64,000 nt of DNA. Origin: Streptomyces sp. NBC_00557 (lineage in GTDB: Bacteria; Actinomycetota; Actinomycetes; Streptomycetales; Streptomycetaceae). Location: NCBI RefSeq assembly GCF_036345995.1, contig NZ_CP107796.1:7316001-7380000 (forward strand). The letters run 5' to 3'. The translations under genes and the position numbers were made by a program. The notes beneath the pieces are model-generated. The model had not been told where the DNA came from. It saw only the letters and a list, made by a program, of their open reading frames with translations, and made no database searches. Shown here piece by piece: positions 24,904-34,173 of this stretch (position 1 is the stretch's first letter; each line of letters starts with the position of its first letter).

Positions 24904-25096
24904 ACGGTAGGAAGAGGCTGGTCACGGGCACATGTGGCGGGACAACGTTCGCGGGGTGGCTATGCGTGTGGCCACCATGCCAGCGCGTGGAACCGCGGTG
25001 CAGACGCCCGGCAGCCGCACGCGGCGACGGCTCCCCCCTGGGAACCGGGGTGGGAGCCGTCTGCAGAGTCGCCCCGACGGATTCGGCGTCAGTCGG

Positions 25097-25375
25097 TCAT
25101 GCGTGGCGGTGCGAGTGCCGGTTGCCGGTGATGAGGCGGTACAGGGCGAGGAGGATGAGGGAGCCGACGATCGCGGCGATCCAGGTGGAGAGGTCGAAGA
25201 ACCCGTCGATGGAGTCGACGCCGAAGATCACCTTGCCGAGCCAGCCGCCGAGCAGGCCGCCGGCCACGCCGATGAGCATGGTGATGATGATGCCGCCGGG
25301 GTCCTTGCCCGGCATGATGGCCTTGGCGATGGCGCCGGCGAGCAGGCCGATGATGATCCACGCGATGATGCCCAT
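25097..25375 (-). CDS. GlsB/YeaQ/YmgE family stress-response membrane protein
   Basis: 92 aa from the ATG at 25375, with GGAG 9 nt upstream. Transglycosylase-associated-protein family: MGIIAWIIIGLLAGAIAKAI, PGKDPGGIIITMLIGVAGGL and a third membrane segment TWIAAIVGSLILLALYRLI. Three glycine-rich membrane helices; function unknown, induced by stress in other bacteria. On the minus strand a CGGTAC (25427-25422) with GTTT 13 nt upstream resembles a weak sigma-B-type promoter. Confidence 0.92.
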   Translation of the reverse strand: MGIIAWIIIGLLAGAIAKAIMPGKDPGGIIITMLIGVAGGLLGGWLGKVIFGVDSIDGFFDLSTWIAAIVGSLILLALYRLITGNRHSHRHA

Positions 25376-25790
25376 GTGCGTCTCCGTCTCGTCGTACAAG
25401 GACTGTGTCAGCTCCTCGTCTGTACCGTCTGCGCCCGGACAAACGTCCTCCCGCGGAATCGCGGAGCCGGCCAGGGTGCTCATCTGTGAGGTCACCCTCT
25501 CTTTGGAGCGGTGCTGCATGAGTCGTGCGCCTGGTGGGAAGTCGGAGGTGCACAGCTCGCCTCCGGTGCACCGGCGGGGCGGATCCGTTCCCGGGCGAGG
25601 CAGACGGCCTTCGCCCGCCACCTGAGGAGTGCCGTGGCCATGCGCATCGGAAGGGCAGAGAAGTCCTCGTCCTCGCGAAGGAGAAGCACGACCGTGTCGA
25701 TCAGTCCCATACCGGTGGGCGGCCCACGCGGAGTGCGTCATCGCCGCCCTTCCCGCGCCGCACGCACGGGCAGCGGGGAGGTGGTCGCGG
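25376..25790. other. Divergent intergenic region
   Basis: About 415 bp between the GlsB-type gene and the asparagine-synthetase-like gene. A possible stress promoter for the former lies at 25422-25444. A 72-codon minus frame (25710-25492) has no ribosome binding site and its second half looks non-coding, so I do not call it. Confidence 0.4.
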
Positions 25791-27572
25791 ATGTGCGGGC
25801 TGAGCGGTGAGATGCGCTTCGACGGCACGCGTCCCGATCTGGCGGCCGTCGAGCGCATGACGGACCGGCTTGCCGCCCGCGGACCCGACGGCCGGGGTGT
25901 CTGGTCACGGGACGCCGTGGCCCTGGGGCACCGCCGTCTGAAGATCATCGACCTCTCCGAGCGCGGGACCCAGCCCCTGACCGACACCGAGCAGGAGATC
26001 ACCGGTGTCTTCAACGGGTGCATCTACAACTACAAGGAGCTGCGCGCGGAACTGAAGGGCGTCGGCCATCGGTTCCTGTCCACCTCGGACACCGAGGTCG
26101 TGCTCGCGGCGTACCGGCAGTGGGGCACCTCCTGCGTCGACCACTTCCACGGCATGTTCGCCTTCGCCCTGTTCGAGCACCGGACCGGCCGCCTCGTCCT
26201 GGGCCGCGACCGGCTCGGCATCAAGCCCCTGTACCTGGCCCAGACCCCGGGGCGGCTGCGCTTCGCCTCCTCGCTGCCCGCCCTGCTCGCGGCCGGCGGC
26301 GTCGACACCTCGCTCGACCCGGCCGCCGTCCACCAGTACCTGAGCTGGCACGCCACCGTCGCCGCGCCCCGGACCGTGCTGACCGGGGTGCGCAAGCTTC
26401 CCCCGGCCACCGTGCGGGTCGTCGAGCCGGACGGCACCCACCGGGACCACTGCTACTGGCAGCCGTCGTACACGCGCCGGCCCGAGCACGCCGGCATGGG
26501 CGCCGCCGAGTGGCGGGACGCGGTGCTGGAGGCACTGCGCACCGCCGTACGGCGGCGGATGGTCGCCGACGTCCCGGTCGGCGTCCTGCTGTCCGGGGGA
26601 CTTGACTCCAGCCTGATCGTGGCCCTGCTGGCCGACGAGGGGCAGCGGGACCTGGCGACGTTCAGTGTCGGCTTCGAGGCGGAGGGCGGCGACGAGGGGG
26701 ACGAGTTCCGCTACTCCGACCTGGTGGCCAGGGAGTTCGCCACGGACCACCGGCAGCTGGTGGTCCCCTCGAAGCGCGTGCCGACGGCCCTGGACGCGGC
26801 GGTCGCGGCGATGAGCGAACCCATGATGAGCCACGACGTGGTCGCCTTCCACCTGCTGTCCGAGCAGGTGTCCGAGAACGTCAAGGTCGTGCAGAGCGGG
26901 CAGGGCGCCGACGAGGTCTTCGCCGGCTACCACTGGTACCCGCGACTGGCCTCCGCGGCCCGCGAGGACGAGCCGCAGAGGTACGCCGAGACGTACTTCG
27001 ACCGGCCGCACGCCGACCTCGCCGCGATGCTGCAACCGGACATGCTGCCGCGGGACGACGTCTCCGGCCGGTTCGTCGCCGAGCACATGGCGGCGCCCGG
27101 GGCCGAGACCGCGCTCGACGCCGCCCTGCGCCTGGACACCCATGTCATGCTGGTGGACGACCCGGTCAAGCGGGTCGACAACATGACGATGGACTGGGGC
27201 CTGGAGGCCCGTGTGCCGTTCCTCGACCACGAACTGGTCGAGCTGGCGGCCGCGTGTCCGCCGGAGCTGAAGCTGGCCGACGGCGGCAAGGGCGTCCTGA
27301 AGGAGGCCGGCCGCAAACTGCTGCCCCGCGAGGTGGTCGACCGCCCCAAGGGCTACTTCCCGGTCCCGGCGATCACCCACATGGCCGGACCCGTCCTGGA
27401 CAAGGTGCGTGAGGCGCTGGCCGCCCCCGAGGCCAGACGGCGCGGGCTCTTCCAGGACTCCTACGTCGCCAGACTCCTGGCGGCCCCCGACCGGCACCGC
27501 ACCAAGCGCGGAGCGAACGCACTGTGGCAAGTGGCTTTGCTGGAGATATGGCTGCAGACGCACGGAATCTGA
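25791..27572 (+). CDS. Class-II glutamine amidotransferase, N-acetylglutaminylglutamine amidotransferase-like
   Basis: 593 aa. The ATG at 25791 puts Cys at position 2 (MCGLSGEM), the Ntn nucleophile of class-II glutaminases, and is preceded by GGGGAGG. N-terminal glutaminase to about residue 190, then the asparagine-synthetase ATP-pyrophosphatase domain with the PP-loop VLLSGGLDSSLIVAL and GQGADEVFAGYHWYPR. The wording SGGLDSS with VVQSGQGADEVFAGYHWYP is what I know from the NAGGN-forming amidotransferase subgroup, which makes the osmolyte N-acetylglutaminylglutamine amide. The partner acetyltransferase/ligase (ngg) is not in the neighbourhood; instead an S9 peptidase overlaps its 3' end by 25 nt. 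Confidence 0.85.
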   Translation: MCGLSGEMRFDGTRPDLAAVERMTDRLAARGPDGRGVWSRDAVALGHRRLKIIDLSERGTQPLTDTEQEITGVFNGCIYNYKELRAELKGVGHRFLSTSDTEVVLAAYRQWGTSCVDHFHGMFAFALFEHRTGRLVLGRDRLGIKPLYLAQTPGRLRFASSLPALLAAGGVDTSLDPAAVHQYLSWHATVAAPRTVLTGVRKLPPATVRVVEPDGTHRDHCYWQPSYTRRPEHAGMGAAEWRDAVLEALRTAVRRRMVADVPVGVLLSGGLDSSLIVALLADEGQRDLATFSVGFEAEGGDEGDEFRYSDLVAREFATDHRQLVVPSKRVPTALDAAVAAMSEPMMSHDVVAFHLLSEQVSENVKVVQSGQGADEVFAGYHWYPRLASAAREDEPQRYAETYFDRPHADLAAMLQPDMLPRDDVSGRFVAEHMAAPGAETALDAALRLDTHVMLVDDPVKRVDNMTMDWGLEARVPFLDHELVELAAACPPELKLADGGKGVLKEAGRKLLPREVVDRPKGYFPVPAITHMAGPVLDKVREALAAPEARRRGLFQDSYVARLLAAPDRHRTKRGANALWQVALLEIWLQTHGI

Positions 27573-29794
27573 CCGGGGAACCCCCCGCGGTACGGCAGCC
27601 CGACGCCGGCACGGCCGGTGCCGGGCGGCCTTCCACCGCCCACCCGAAGCGGACCGCCGGCCCCGCCCCGCCGGCCCCGGACGGCCATGGGACCGCCTTC
27701 GCCGCGCCCGCCCGCGTCCCGCTGCCGAACGCCTCCGGGCCGCGCGACGCGACGACGCGGCTCATCGCCCACGGCTGCTGGTACCCCTCGTCCGACCCGG
27801 CCGGCACACAGGCCGCCTTCATCTGCGACCGGGGCGGTGTGCCCCAGCTGTGGACGGGCCCCGTCGACGGCGAGCCCGTGCGCCTGCTCGACGACGGACC
27901 GGACCCCGTGACGGAGGTGTCCTGGTCGCCCGACGGCCGCTGGATCGCCTACACCACCGCCCCCGGCGGCGGTGAGCACACACGGGTGCTGTGCGTCCGC
28001 CCCGACGGCAGCGACCGGCACATCCTGGCCGGAGCCGAGCCGGGCAGCTCCGCCCACCTGGGCTGCTGGGCCCACGACGGATCGGTGATCGCGGTCACCG
28101 TCGCGGTCCCCACCGCCGTACCCGCCCCGGACGCCACGGCGGAGGCCGGTGCGTCCGGTCCCGGCCCTTCCGACGGCCGGCTGCCGGCCCCCTGGCAGGG
28201 CAGGACGGGCGACACGGAGCTCCTCGGCCCGCCACCCCACACGGACGCCGGGCCCGCACTGCCGTCACCCGGGGTCGCCGTGGAGACGGCGGCGATCGGC
28301 GCACCGGGCGGCGCGACCGCACCGGCGGCCGGATTCGGCGACGGACTGTCGGCCTACCTCGTCGATCCCGACGGTGTCGCCGCCCCCGTCCTGCTCGCCG
28401 TCGAGAAGGACGCGGCGACGCTCCGCGTGTGCGATCTCAGCCGGGACGGCACGCTGGCACTGCTGCGCCGGGGACCCCGCGGCCGGCGCGAGGCGGTCGT
28501 GCTGCGCACCGCCGACCACGTGACGACCTGTGTGATGCCGGTGGCCGACGGGGACCCGTGGATCGGCGGCTTCTCACCCCGCGCGGACACGCTCTGGCTG
28601 CGCAGCAACGCGCATCGGGAGTTCGCGGTCCTCCTCGCCGCCGCACTCGACCCGGAAGGCCGACCGCGCGGCTGGTCGACCGTCGCCTCCCGGGAGAGCA
28701 CCGACCTGGAACTGCTGCGGTGCGCCCGCGACGGCAGCCACACCGTGCTCGCCTGGAACGTCCGGGGCACGAGCGAGCTGGAGGTGCTGGACACGGGCAC
28801 GTCCGCCCGGCCCGGGACGGACCCGGGCCCGTCCCGGCCCGTGACCCTGCCCCACGAAGTGGTCACGCGCATCGCGCACGCCGGCACCCGGCTGCTGCTC
28901 GCTCTGTCCGGGTCCCGCCGCCGCCCCGGCATCTGGTGGCTGCCCGGCGGCGCGACCCCGGTACGCACCCCGTGGTCGTCACGCGACGAGGACGCCGTTC
29001 CCCCGGGCCGCCCGCCCGTGCGACCGGTCCCCCTGCGCCCCACCGCCCGGGACGGGCTGCCGCTGAACGGCTGGTACTACCGCGCGCCGGGCCGCGGCCC
29101 CGGCGAACCGGCGCCCTGCGTCATCCACCTGCACGGCGGCCCCGAGGACCAGGAGCGCCCCGTCCTCAACCCGCTGTACCACGAGATCCTCGGGCGCGGC
29201 CTGGACGTCTTCGCGCCCGACGTCCGCGGATCCTCCGGCTACGGCCGGTCCTTCGTCGACGCCGACCTGGGCAGGGGGCGGTTCGCCGCGATCGACGACG
29301 TGGCGGACTGCGCCGCCCACGCGGTGCTGGCCGGCCCGGCCGATCCCGCCCGGCTGGCGGTGATGGGCCGCTCGTACGGCGGCTATCTCACGTTCGCCTC
29401 CCTGGTCTGGCACCCGGACCTCTTCCGCACCGGAGTCGCGGTGTGCGGCATGTCGGACCTCGCGACCTTCTTCGAGGGCACCGAACCCTGGATCGCCCAG
29501 TCGGCGGCCCACAAGTACGGCCACCCCGAACGCGACCGCGAACTGCTGCGGGCGCTGTCACCGATGAGCCGCATCGACGCGCTGCGGGCACCGGTGCTGG
29601 CCGTGCACGGCGAGCACGACACCAACGTGCCGCCGGGGGAGTCCGAGCAGTTCGTACGGGCGGCGCGCGAGCGCGGTGTGACCGCCGAACTGCTCACCCT
29701 GCGCGACGAAGGACACGAGTTTCTCCGCGCCGACAACCGCCGGCTCTTCCGCCGTGCCGCTGCCGACTGGCTGCAACGGCACCTGAGCACCTGA
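27548..29794 (+). CDS. S9-family serine peptidase (prolyl oligopeptidase type)
   Basis: 748 aa from the ATG at 27548, preceded by GGAG and inside the end of the amidotransferase gene (25-nt overlap), so coupled. N-terminal beta-propeller with WSPDGRWIAYTT-type blades, a Gly/Pro/Ala-rich insertion around residues 195-270, and a C-terminal alpha/beta hydrolase domain: HLHGGPEDQERP, PDVRGSSGYGRSF, nucleophile MGRSYGGYLTF (Ser), acid HGEHDTNVPPG (Asp) and DEGHEFLRADN (His). No signal peptide, so probably cytoplasmic. In NAGGN loci of other bacteria a peptidase also accompanies the amidotransferase, but of another family; the functional link is inferred. Confidence 0.88.
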   Translation: MAADARNLTGEPPAVRQPDAGTAGAGRPSTAHPKRTAGPAPPAPDGHGTAFAAPARVPLPNASGPRDATTRLIAHGCWYPSSDPAGTQAAFICDRGGVPQLWTGPVDGEPVRLLDDGPDPVTEVSWSPDGRWIAYTTAPGGGEHTRVLCVRPDGSDRHILAGAEPGSSAHLGCWAHDGSVIAVTVAVPTAVPAPDATAEAGASGPGPSDGRLPAPWQGRTGDTELLGPPPHTDAGPALPSPGVAVETAAIGAPGGATAPAAGFGDGLSAYLVDPDGVAAPVLLAVEKDAATLRVCDLSRDGTLALLRRGPRGRREAVVLRTADHVTTCVMPVADGDPWIGGFSPRADTLWLRSNAHREFAVLLAAALDPEGRPRGWSTVASRESTDLELLRCARDGSHTVLAWNVRGTSELEVLDTGTSARPGTDPGPSRPVTLPHEVVTRIAHAGTRLLLALSGSRRRPGIWWLPGGATPVRTPWSSRDEDAVPPGRPPVRPVPLRPTARDGLPLNGWYYRAPGRGPGEPAPCVIHLHGGPEDQERPVLNPLYHEILGRGLDVFAPDVRGSSGYGRSFVDADLGRGRFAAIDDVADCAAHAVLAGPADPARLAVMGRSYGGYLTFASLVWHPDLFRTGVAVCGMSDLATFFEGTEPWIAQSAAHKYGHPERDRELLRALSPMSRIDALRAPVLAVHGEHDTNVPPGESEQFVRAARERGVTAELLTLRDEGHEFLRADNRRLFRRAAADWLQRHLST

Positions 29795-29805
29795 CCGGTC
29801 GTGCC

Positions 29806-29830
29806 GGGTACTCGCCCAGGGCCGGGGTAC
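29806..29830 (+). promoter_or_regulatory. Sigma-B-type promoter of the recQ-like gene
   Basis: GGGT (29806-29809), 15 nt, GGGTAC (29825-29830) followed by C, 31 nt before the ATG. This fits GNNT-N14-16-GGGTAC, the published Streptomyces sigma-B consensus. The GGGT is itself part of a second GGGTAC. Confidence 0.55.
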
Positions 29831-29861
29831 CCACGACAGCCCGCCCAGCGAGGAGCGCGCC

Positions 29862-31568
29862 ATGACCGGGGAAGGACCGACGGCCCGCAGACGGCGGGCC
29901 GGGCGGCTGCGCGAGACGGCCGCCGAGGTGTTCGGCTGGGAGGAGCTGCGTCCCGAACAGCTCACCGCCATGGAGTGGGTGCTTCGGGGACGGGACTGTC
30001 TCGTGGTCATGCCGACCGGATCGGGCAAGTCCGCCGTGTACCAGGTTCCCGCCCTGCTGCTGTCCGGGCCGGTCGTCGTCGTGTCACCGCTGCTGGCCCT
30101 GCAGCGGGACCAGATCGCGGGCCTGCCCGGCGGCGACCGCGGCCCGGAAGCCGTCGCCGTGAACTCCGACCTCGGCGCGGCCGCGACCGAGGACGCCTGG
30201 GCAGCGGTACGGGGCGGCTCGGTGCGCTACGTCTACCTGTCCCCGGAACAACTGGCCAAGGACGAGGTCGTACAGCGGCTGGCCGAGGCGCACCCCGCCC
30301 TCTTCGTGGTGGACGAGGCCCAGTGCGTGTCCTCGTGGGGCCACGATTTCCGGCCCGACTACCTGCGCCTGGCCCCGGCGGTACGGCGGCTGGGCCGGCC
30401 GCCCGTGCTGGCGCTCACGGCGACCGCCGCGCCTCCGGTACGGCAGGACATCGTCGAACGGCTCGGCATGGACCGGCCGCGGCAGCTCGTCACCGGGTTC
30501 GACCGGCCCAACATCAGACTGGACGTGCGCCGCCACCTCGACGACGACGAACGCCGCTCCCGCGTCCTGGAGGACGCCGCCGCCGCTCCCAAGCCCGGCA
30601 TCGTCTACGCGGCGACCCGCAAGGACAGCGAGGCCTACGCCGCGGAGCTGGCCTCCCTCGGGCTTGCCGCCTCCGCCTACCACGCGGGCCTGCGCGCCGC
30701 CGAACGCCGGCGGATCCACGAGGCGTTCCTCTCCGGTGACCTGGACGTCGTGGTGGCGACCTCGGCCTTCGGGATGGGCATCGACAAGGAGAACGTGCGG
30801 TTCGTGCTGCACGCGTCGCTGCCGGGCTCCCTGGACGCCTACTACCAGGAGATCGGGCGCTGCGGCCGCGACGGACGGCCCGCCCTCGCCGTACTGCACT
30901 ACCGCACCGAGGACACGGGAATGCAGGCGTACTTCAGCAGCCGCACGCCCCGTCCCCAGGCCGTCGACGCCGTCGTACAGGCGGTCCACGCCCACCGTGA
31001 CGCTCCACCGGACCTCGATCGGCTGCGACGCGACACCGGCATGTCGCGCGCCAGGGTCACGACGGCCGTGAACCTGCTCGAGGAAGCCGGGGCCCTGGTC
31101 ACGGACGCCTCGGGCGCCGTCCGTCCGGTCCCGGGCACGGCGCCGTCGCGGGCGGTGCGCCGGGCCGTGGACACCGCCGAGGCCCACAAGCGCATGGACC
31201 GCTCGAGAGTGGACATGGCCCGGGCGTACGCCGAGACCACCGGCTGCCGGAGGCGCTTCCTCCTGGGCTACTTCGGCGAGGAGTACGAAGCCCCCTGCGG
31301 CAACTGCGACACGTGCAACGAGCAGGAGAGCGGCGACGGCGACGCGACGGGCACCGGCCGGCATCCGGAGGCCGGCGCCTATCCGCCCGGAGCCGCCGTA
31401 CGGCACGGCGAGTGGGGCCGCGGCACCGTGCTGAGCGAGGACGGGGACCGCATCACCGTACTCTTCGACGACGTCGGCTACCGCACACTCTCCCTGGACG
31501 CCCTGGCCGCCCGGGACGACCTGCTCACCGTGGTGAGCGGCCCGGACGAGAGCCGGCCGGAGCCCTGA
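29862..31568 (+). CDS. recQ: RecQ-family ATP-dependent DNA helicase
   Basis: 568 aa. Helicase motifs in order: RPEQLTAMEWVL (motif 0), VVMPTGSGKSAVYQ (Walker A), LFVVDEAQCVSSWGHDFRPD (a DEAQ box in place of the usual DEAH), LALTATA (III), IVYAATRKDSE (IV), VVATSAFGMGIDKENVRFVL (V), YYQEIGRCGRDG (VI). A RecQ zinc site CRRRFLLGYFGEE with CGNCDTC follows. The last 60 residues (AVRHGEWGRGTVLSEDGDRI) form a DUF3553-like beta domain instead of an HRDC domain. Preceded by a sigma-B-type promoter, so probably stress-induced DNA repair. GAGGAG precedes the ATG. Confidence 0.93.
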   Translation: MTGEGPTARRRRAGRLRETAAEVFGWEELRPEQLTAMEWVLRGRDCLVVMPTGSGKSAVYQVPALLLSGPVVVVSPLLALQRDQIAGLPGGDRGPEAVAVNSDLGAAATEDAWAAVRGGSVRYVYLSPEQLAKDEVVQRLAEAHPALFVVDEAQCVSSWGHDFRPDYLRLAPAVRRLGRPPVLALTATAAPPVRQDIVERLGMDRPRQLVTGFDRPNIRLDVRRHLDDDERRSRVLEDAAAAPKPGIVYAATRKDSEAYAAELASLGLAASAYHAGLRAAERRRIHEAFLSGDLDVVVATSAFGMGIDKENVRFVLHASLPGSLDAYYQEIGRCGRDGRPALAVLHYRTEDTGMQAYFSSRTPRPQAVDAVVQAVHAHRDAPPDLDRLRRDTGMSRARVTTAVNLLEEAGALVTDASGAVRPVPGTAPSRAVRRAVDTAEAHKRMDRSRVDMARAYAETTGCRRRFLLGYFGEEYEAPCGNCDTCNEQESGDGDATGTGRHPEAGAYPPGAAVRHGEWGRGTVLSEDGDRITVLFDDVGYRTLSLDALAARDDLLTVVSGPDESRPEP

Positions 31569-31821
31569 CCCGGTCCCACGCGTGTTCCCGGCATGACAGC
31601 TCGGCGGGACCGTGAGACGGACCGGGCTGTGTCCGGCCGCGTCGTACGCGGCGCCGGGCTGTCGCCGCCCGGTCACCGGCCCGGGCCGCGTCTCATCCGC
31701 CCGGGGCGCGCGGCACCTCATGCGTGCCGGCCGCCGGTCGTGACCGTGTCCCGCACTCGGACATCGCACCGGGGTGGCGCGGTACCCGGCACGGCGGAGA
31801 ATCGACCCGAGGAGGAAAACG

Positions 31822-32091
31822 GTGCCGCAGACCGACGACGACCTGCCCGCCTTCGACACCGGCGACCTGGAGGACCGGGACGAGCAGCGTGCGCGGGCCG
31901 CTCTCGGCGGACGGCACGGCGCCCTGTACCGCAACCACCTGCGCATCGCTCAGCACCTTGACGCCTGGGCGGAGGCCGAAGGCGGCCGGACCGACGTCGA
32001 CACACACTACGGAGCCGGATACACGCAGGCCCTGCACGACATGGCCGCGTTCCTGAGACAGACGTACCACCTCCCTCCCGGCGCGGACTGA
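31822..32091 (+). CDS. Small hypothetical protein
   Basis: 89 aa from the GTG at 31822, which has an excellent GAGGAGG upstream. The N-terminus is acidic (QTDDDLPAFDTGDLEDRDEQ), followed by a helical part with LYRNHLRIAQHLDAWAEAEG and GAGYTQALHDMAAFLRQTYH. No membrane segment or signal peptide; function unknown. A CGGTACC box lies about 36 nt upstream but its -35 is weak. Confidence 0.75.
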   Translation: MPQTDDDLPAFDTGDLEDRDEQRARAALGGRHGALYRNHLRIAQHLDAWAEAEGGRTDVDTHYGAGYTQALHDMAAFLRQTYHLPPGAD

Positions 32092-32142
32092 CGTACGCCG
32101 CTCGCCCCCGGGGAAGCCCCCGGCAACCGAAGGAGCCCGCAG

Positions 32143-32688
32143 ATGAACACCCTTCCGAACTCCGGCGCGCTCCAGCACCGCCCCGCCGGACACGGTGCCG
32201 ACATGAAGCTGCTCGGCGTCTACCTCAACGACCACCTCGCCGGCGCCACCGCCGGCACCGCACGTGCCGCCCGTCTGGCGCGCACCTCCCGCGGCTCCGC
32301 GCTCGGCCGCGCGCTCGGGCCTGTCGCAGCAGAGATCGCCCAGGACCGGGCAGCGTTGATCAGCATCATGCGGGACCTCGGTGTTCCCCTCCGCCGCTAC
32401 AAGGTGTGCGCGGGCTGGACGGGGGAGAAGGTGGGGCGGCTGAAGCCCAACGGTCGCCTGGTACGCCGCTCCCCGCTCGGAGACGTGCTGGACCTGGAAG
32501 CGCTGCGGCTGGGAATCGAGGGGAAGGCGGCCGGATGGCAGACCCTGCGCCGGCTCAGCGCGACGGACGAGCGCCTAGACCCCGCCCGGCTCGACACGCT
32601 GCTCGACCGGGCCCGACGACAGCAGGACACGGTCGAGGAGTGGCGGGTTCGCCGGGCCGAGGAAACGCTGTGCGCGACGGCCGGGTGA
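32143..32688 (+). CDS. Hypothetical helical protein
   Basis: 181 aa with AAGGAG 9 nt before the ATG. Predominantly helical: KLLGVYLNDHLAGATAGTAR, a second helix RGSALGRALGPVAAEIAQDR, LISIMRDLGVPLRRYK, and a long charged C-terminal helix (LDTLLDRARRQQDTVEEWRV). The layout suggests a four-helix, ferritin-like bundle, but no metal-ligand pattern is evident. Follows the 89-aa protein gene by 51 nt on the same strand; possibly cotranscribed. Confidence 0.75.
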   Translation: MNTLPNSGALQHRPAGHGADMKLLGVYLNDHLAGATAGTARAARLARTSRGSALGRALGPVAAEIAQDRAALISIMRDLGVPLRRYKVCAGWTGEKVGRLKPNGRLVRRSPLGDVLDLEALRLGIEGKAAGWQTLRRLSATDERLDPARLDTLLDRARRQQDTVEEWRVRRAEETLCATAG

Positions 32689-32961
32689 GCGCCTGCCGTC
32701 AGGGCCGTACGCGCCGCCCAGCGGGCCTGCCGCCCGGCCGTCGGCCCATGGTCACGCATTCCCCGGCGAACGCCAGCACCTTGCGCTTCCGGGCAGCGGT
32801 CCGGGAGGCGGCGCGGACACCGGCGTACGCCTCGACCGCCTCCTGGCAGGCCGAGACCGTGGCGCCGTCGGTCTCCAGGGAGGCCGGTTCCGTCGTACGA
32901 CCGTGAGGGCGGACGTTCCGGTGCCGGTGGATTCACGGGCCGCGCCTCCTTCCCGGGCGGT

Positions 32962-34056
32962 TCACCGGCCGGGGGCGTCGGCAGGCGGCCTCGGGCCGAG
33001 TGCGTCACCCAGGGCGGCGATCGCGCCGGGGCCGTGGCCGGCGGCGAGCAGGGGCGCGCGGATGTCGCGCTCCAGGTCGGGGAGGTAGCCGAGCAGCACA
33101 TCGGCCGGTCCCTCGATGCGCAGGCTGCCCAGCGCGGCCGGCAGCAGCAGGGTGCGGGCGCGGCCCAGTTCCCCCGACCAGCCGGGGGTGGCCACGGTGA
33201 CCGGGGCGCCCGCGTTGCTCAGCACCAGCGCGGTGGTGAACCTGTGCGCCAACGGCGCCGCGGTGCCGGCCCGCCACCGCTCCAGGGCGAAAAAGGGGCC
33301 GGCGCACAGTACGGTGCGCTCCACGCCGTCGTCGACCCGCATACTCAGCCCCGGCTGGAAGTCGGGCCGGGGCTCGGGGCGCCACTCCTCCAGCAGGCGC
33401 TCCAGGTTGGCATGCCACTCCGCGTCGGCGATCGGGGAGCCGTCCTCCATGCGGTGGCGCATGGCGTGCTGCTGGATGTCCGAGGTCTGCTCGATCTCGT
33501 AGACCAGGGTGGCGGGGCCGAAGCTGTGCAGGGTCCCGCCGGGGACGTAGAGGGTCTGCCCGGCGCGCACCGGCAGACGCCGCATGACGGCGTCGAAGTC
33601 CTGCGCCAGCAGGGCACGGTGGAGCCGGTCGCGGTCGACGCCGGCTCTCACGCCGGCCAGAGCGGTGGCGCCGGGGGCGGCGTCCAGGATGTGCCACGCT
33701 TCGGTCTTGCCGTTGGGCTCCCCCTCCAGGCGGCGGGCGGTGACGTCGTCGGCGTGCAGATGGACGGGCAGCGGCCCGGTGGCGTCGATGAACTTGGTCA
33801 GCACCGGGAAGTGCGCCCCACGCCAGCCGCGTCCGACCAGTTCGTCGGGATACTGCTCGGCCAGGTGCCGCACAGTGCGACCGGCCAGTGGGCCCTCGGT
33901 CACGGTCGCCCCCTGGCCGTCCACGTCGCTGACCTCCCAGGTCTCGGCGACCGGGGTGTCGGGCAGGCCGGTGCGGCCCCACCGGCCGGCCAGGGCACCG
34001 CCACCGAAGACGTGCCGCTTCACGGGGGTGGTCAGCCGCAGCGGGTGCCAGTCCAT
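32962..34056 (-). CDS. Type I mannose-6-phosphate isomerase-like protein
   Basis: 364 aa. Cupin-type phosphomannose isomerase: GRWGRTGLPDTPVAETWEVS, the zinc-binding PVHLHADDVTARRLEG and GKTEAWHILDA, and YVPGGTLHSFGPATLVYEIE supplying further ligands. It interconverts fructose-6-phosphate and mannose-6-phosphate, or a related sugar. The -10/-35 arrangement GTTT-N15-GGGTAC 90 nt upstream on the same strand points to sigma-B control. Cytoplasmic. Confidence 0.88.
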   Translation of the reverse strand: MDWHPLRLTTPVKRHVFGGGALAGRWGRTGLPDTPVAETWEVSDVDGQGATVTEGPLAGRTVRHLAEQYPDELVGRGWRGAHFPVLTKFIDATGPLPVHLHADDVTARRLEGEPNGKTEAWHILDAAPGATALAGVRAGVDRDRLHRALLAQDFDAVMRRLPVRAGQTLYVPGGTLHSFGPATLVYEIEQTSDIQQHAMRHRMEDGSPIADAEWHANLERLLEEWRPEPRPDFQPGLSMRVDDGVERTVLCAGPFFALERWRAGTAAPLAHRFTTALVLSNAGAPVTVATPGWSGELGRARTLLLPAALGSLRIEGPADVLLGYLPDLERDIRAPLLAAGHGPGAIAALGDALGPRPPADAPGR

Positions 34057-34145
34057 CGAGCCTCACTCGCGCCGGCCGGCCGACTCATCGAGAGTCCTCC
34101 TTGAAGACGTTGAAGACGTTTCACAGGCGGCCCCACGGCGGAGCG

Positions 34146-34170
34146 GTACCCGGGGCATTCCGGACAAAAC
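34146..34170 (-). promoter_or_regulatory. Sigma-B-type promoter of the mannose-6-phosphate isomerase gene
   Basis: On the minus strand: GTTT (34170-34167), 15 nt, GGGTAC (34151-34146) followed by C. The best match to GNNT-N14-16-GGGTAC in the window. Confidence 0.6.
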
Positions 34171-34173
34171 TGC

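Noticed and set aside
25492..25710. 72-codon minus frame starting MGLIDTVVLLLRE
   Set aside because: No ribosome binding site, and the second half lacks coding bias; it overlaps the promoter region of the asparagine-synthetase-like gene.
32699..32920. Minus frame with good third-position bias ending GRRVRP between two genes
   Set aside because: No usable start codon after the upstream stop and no recognisable family; at most a remnant.
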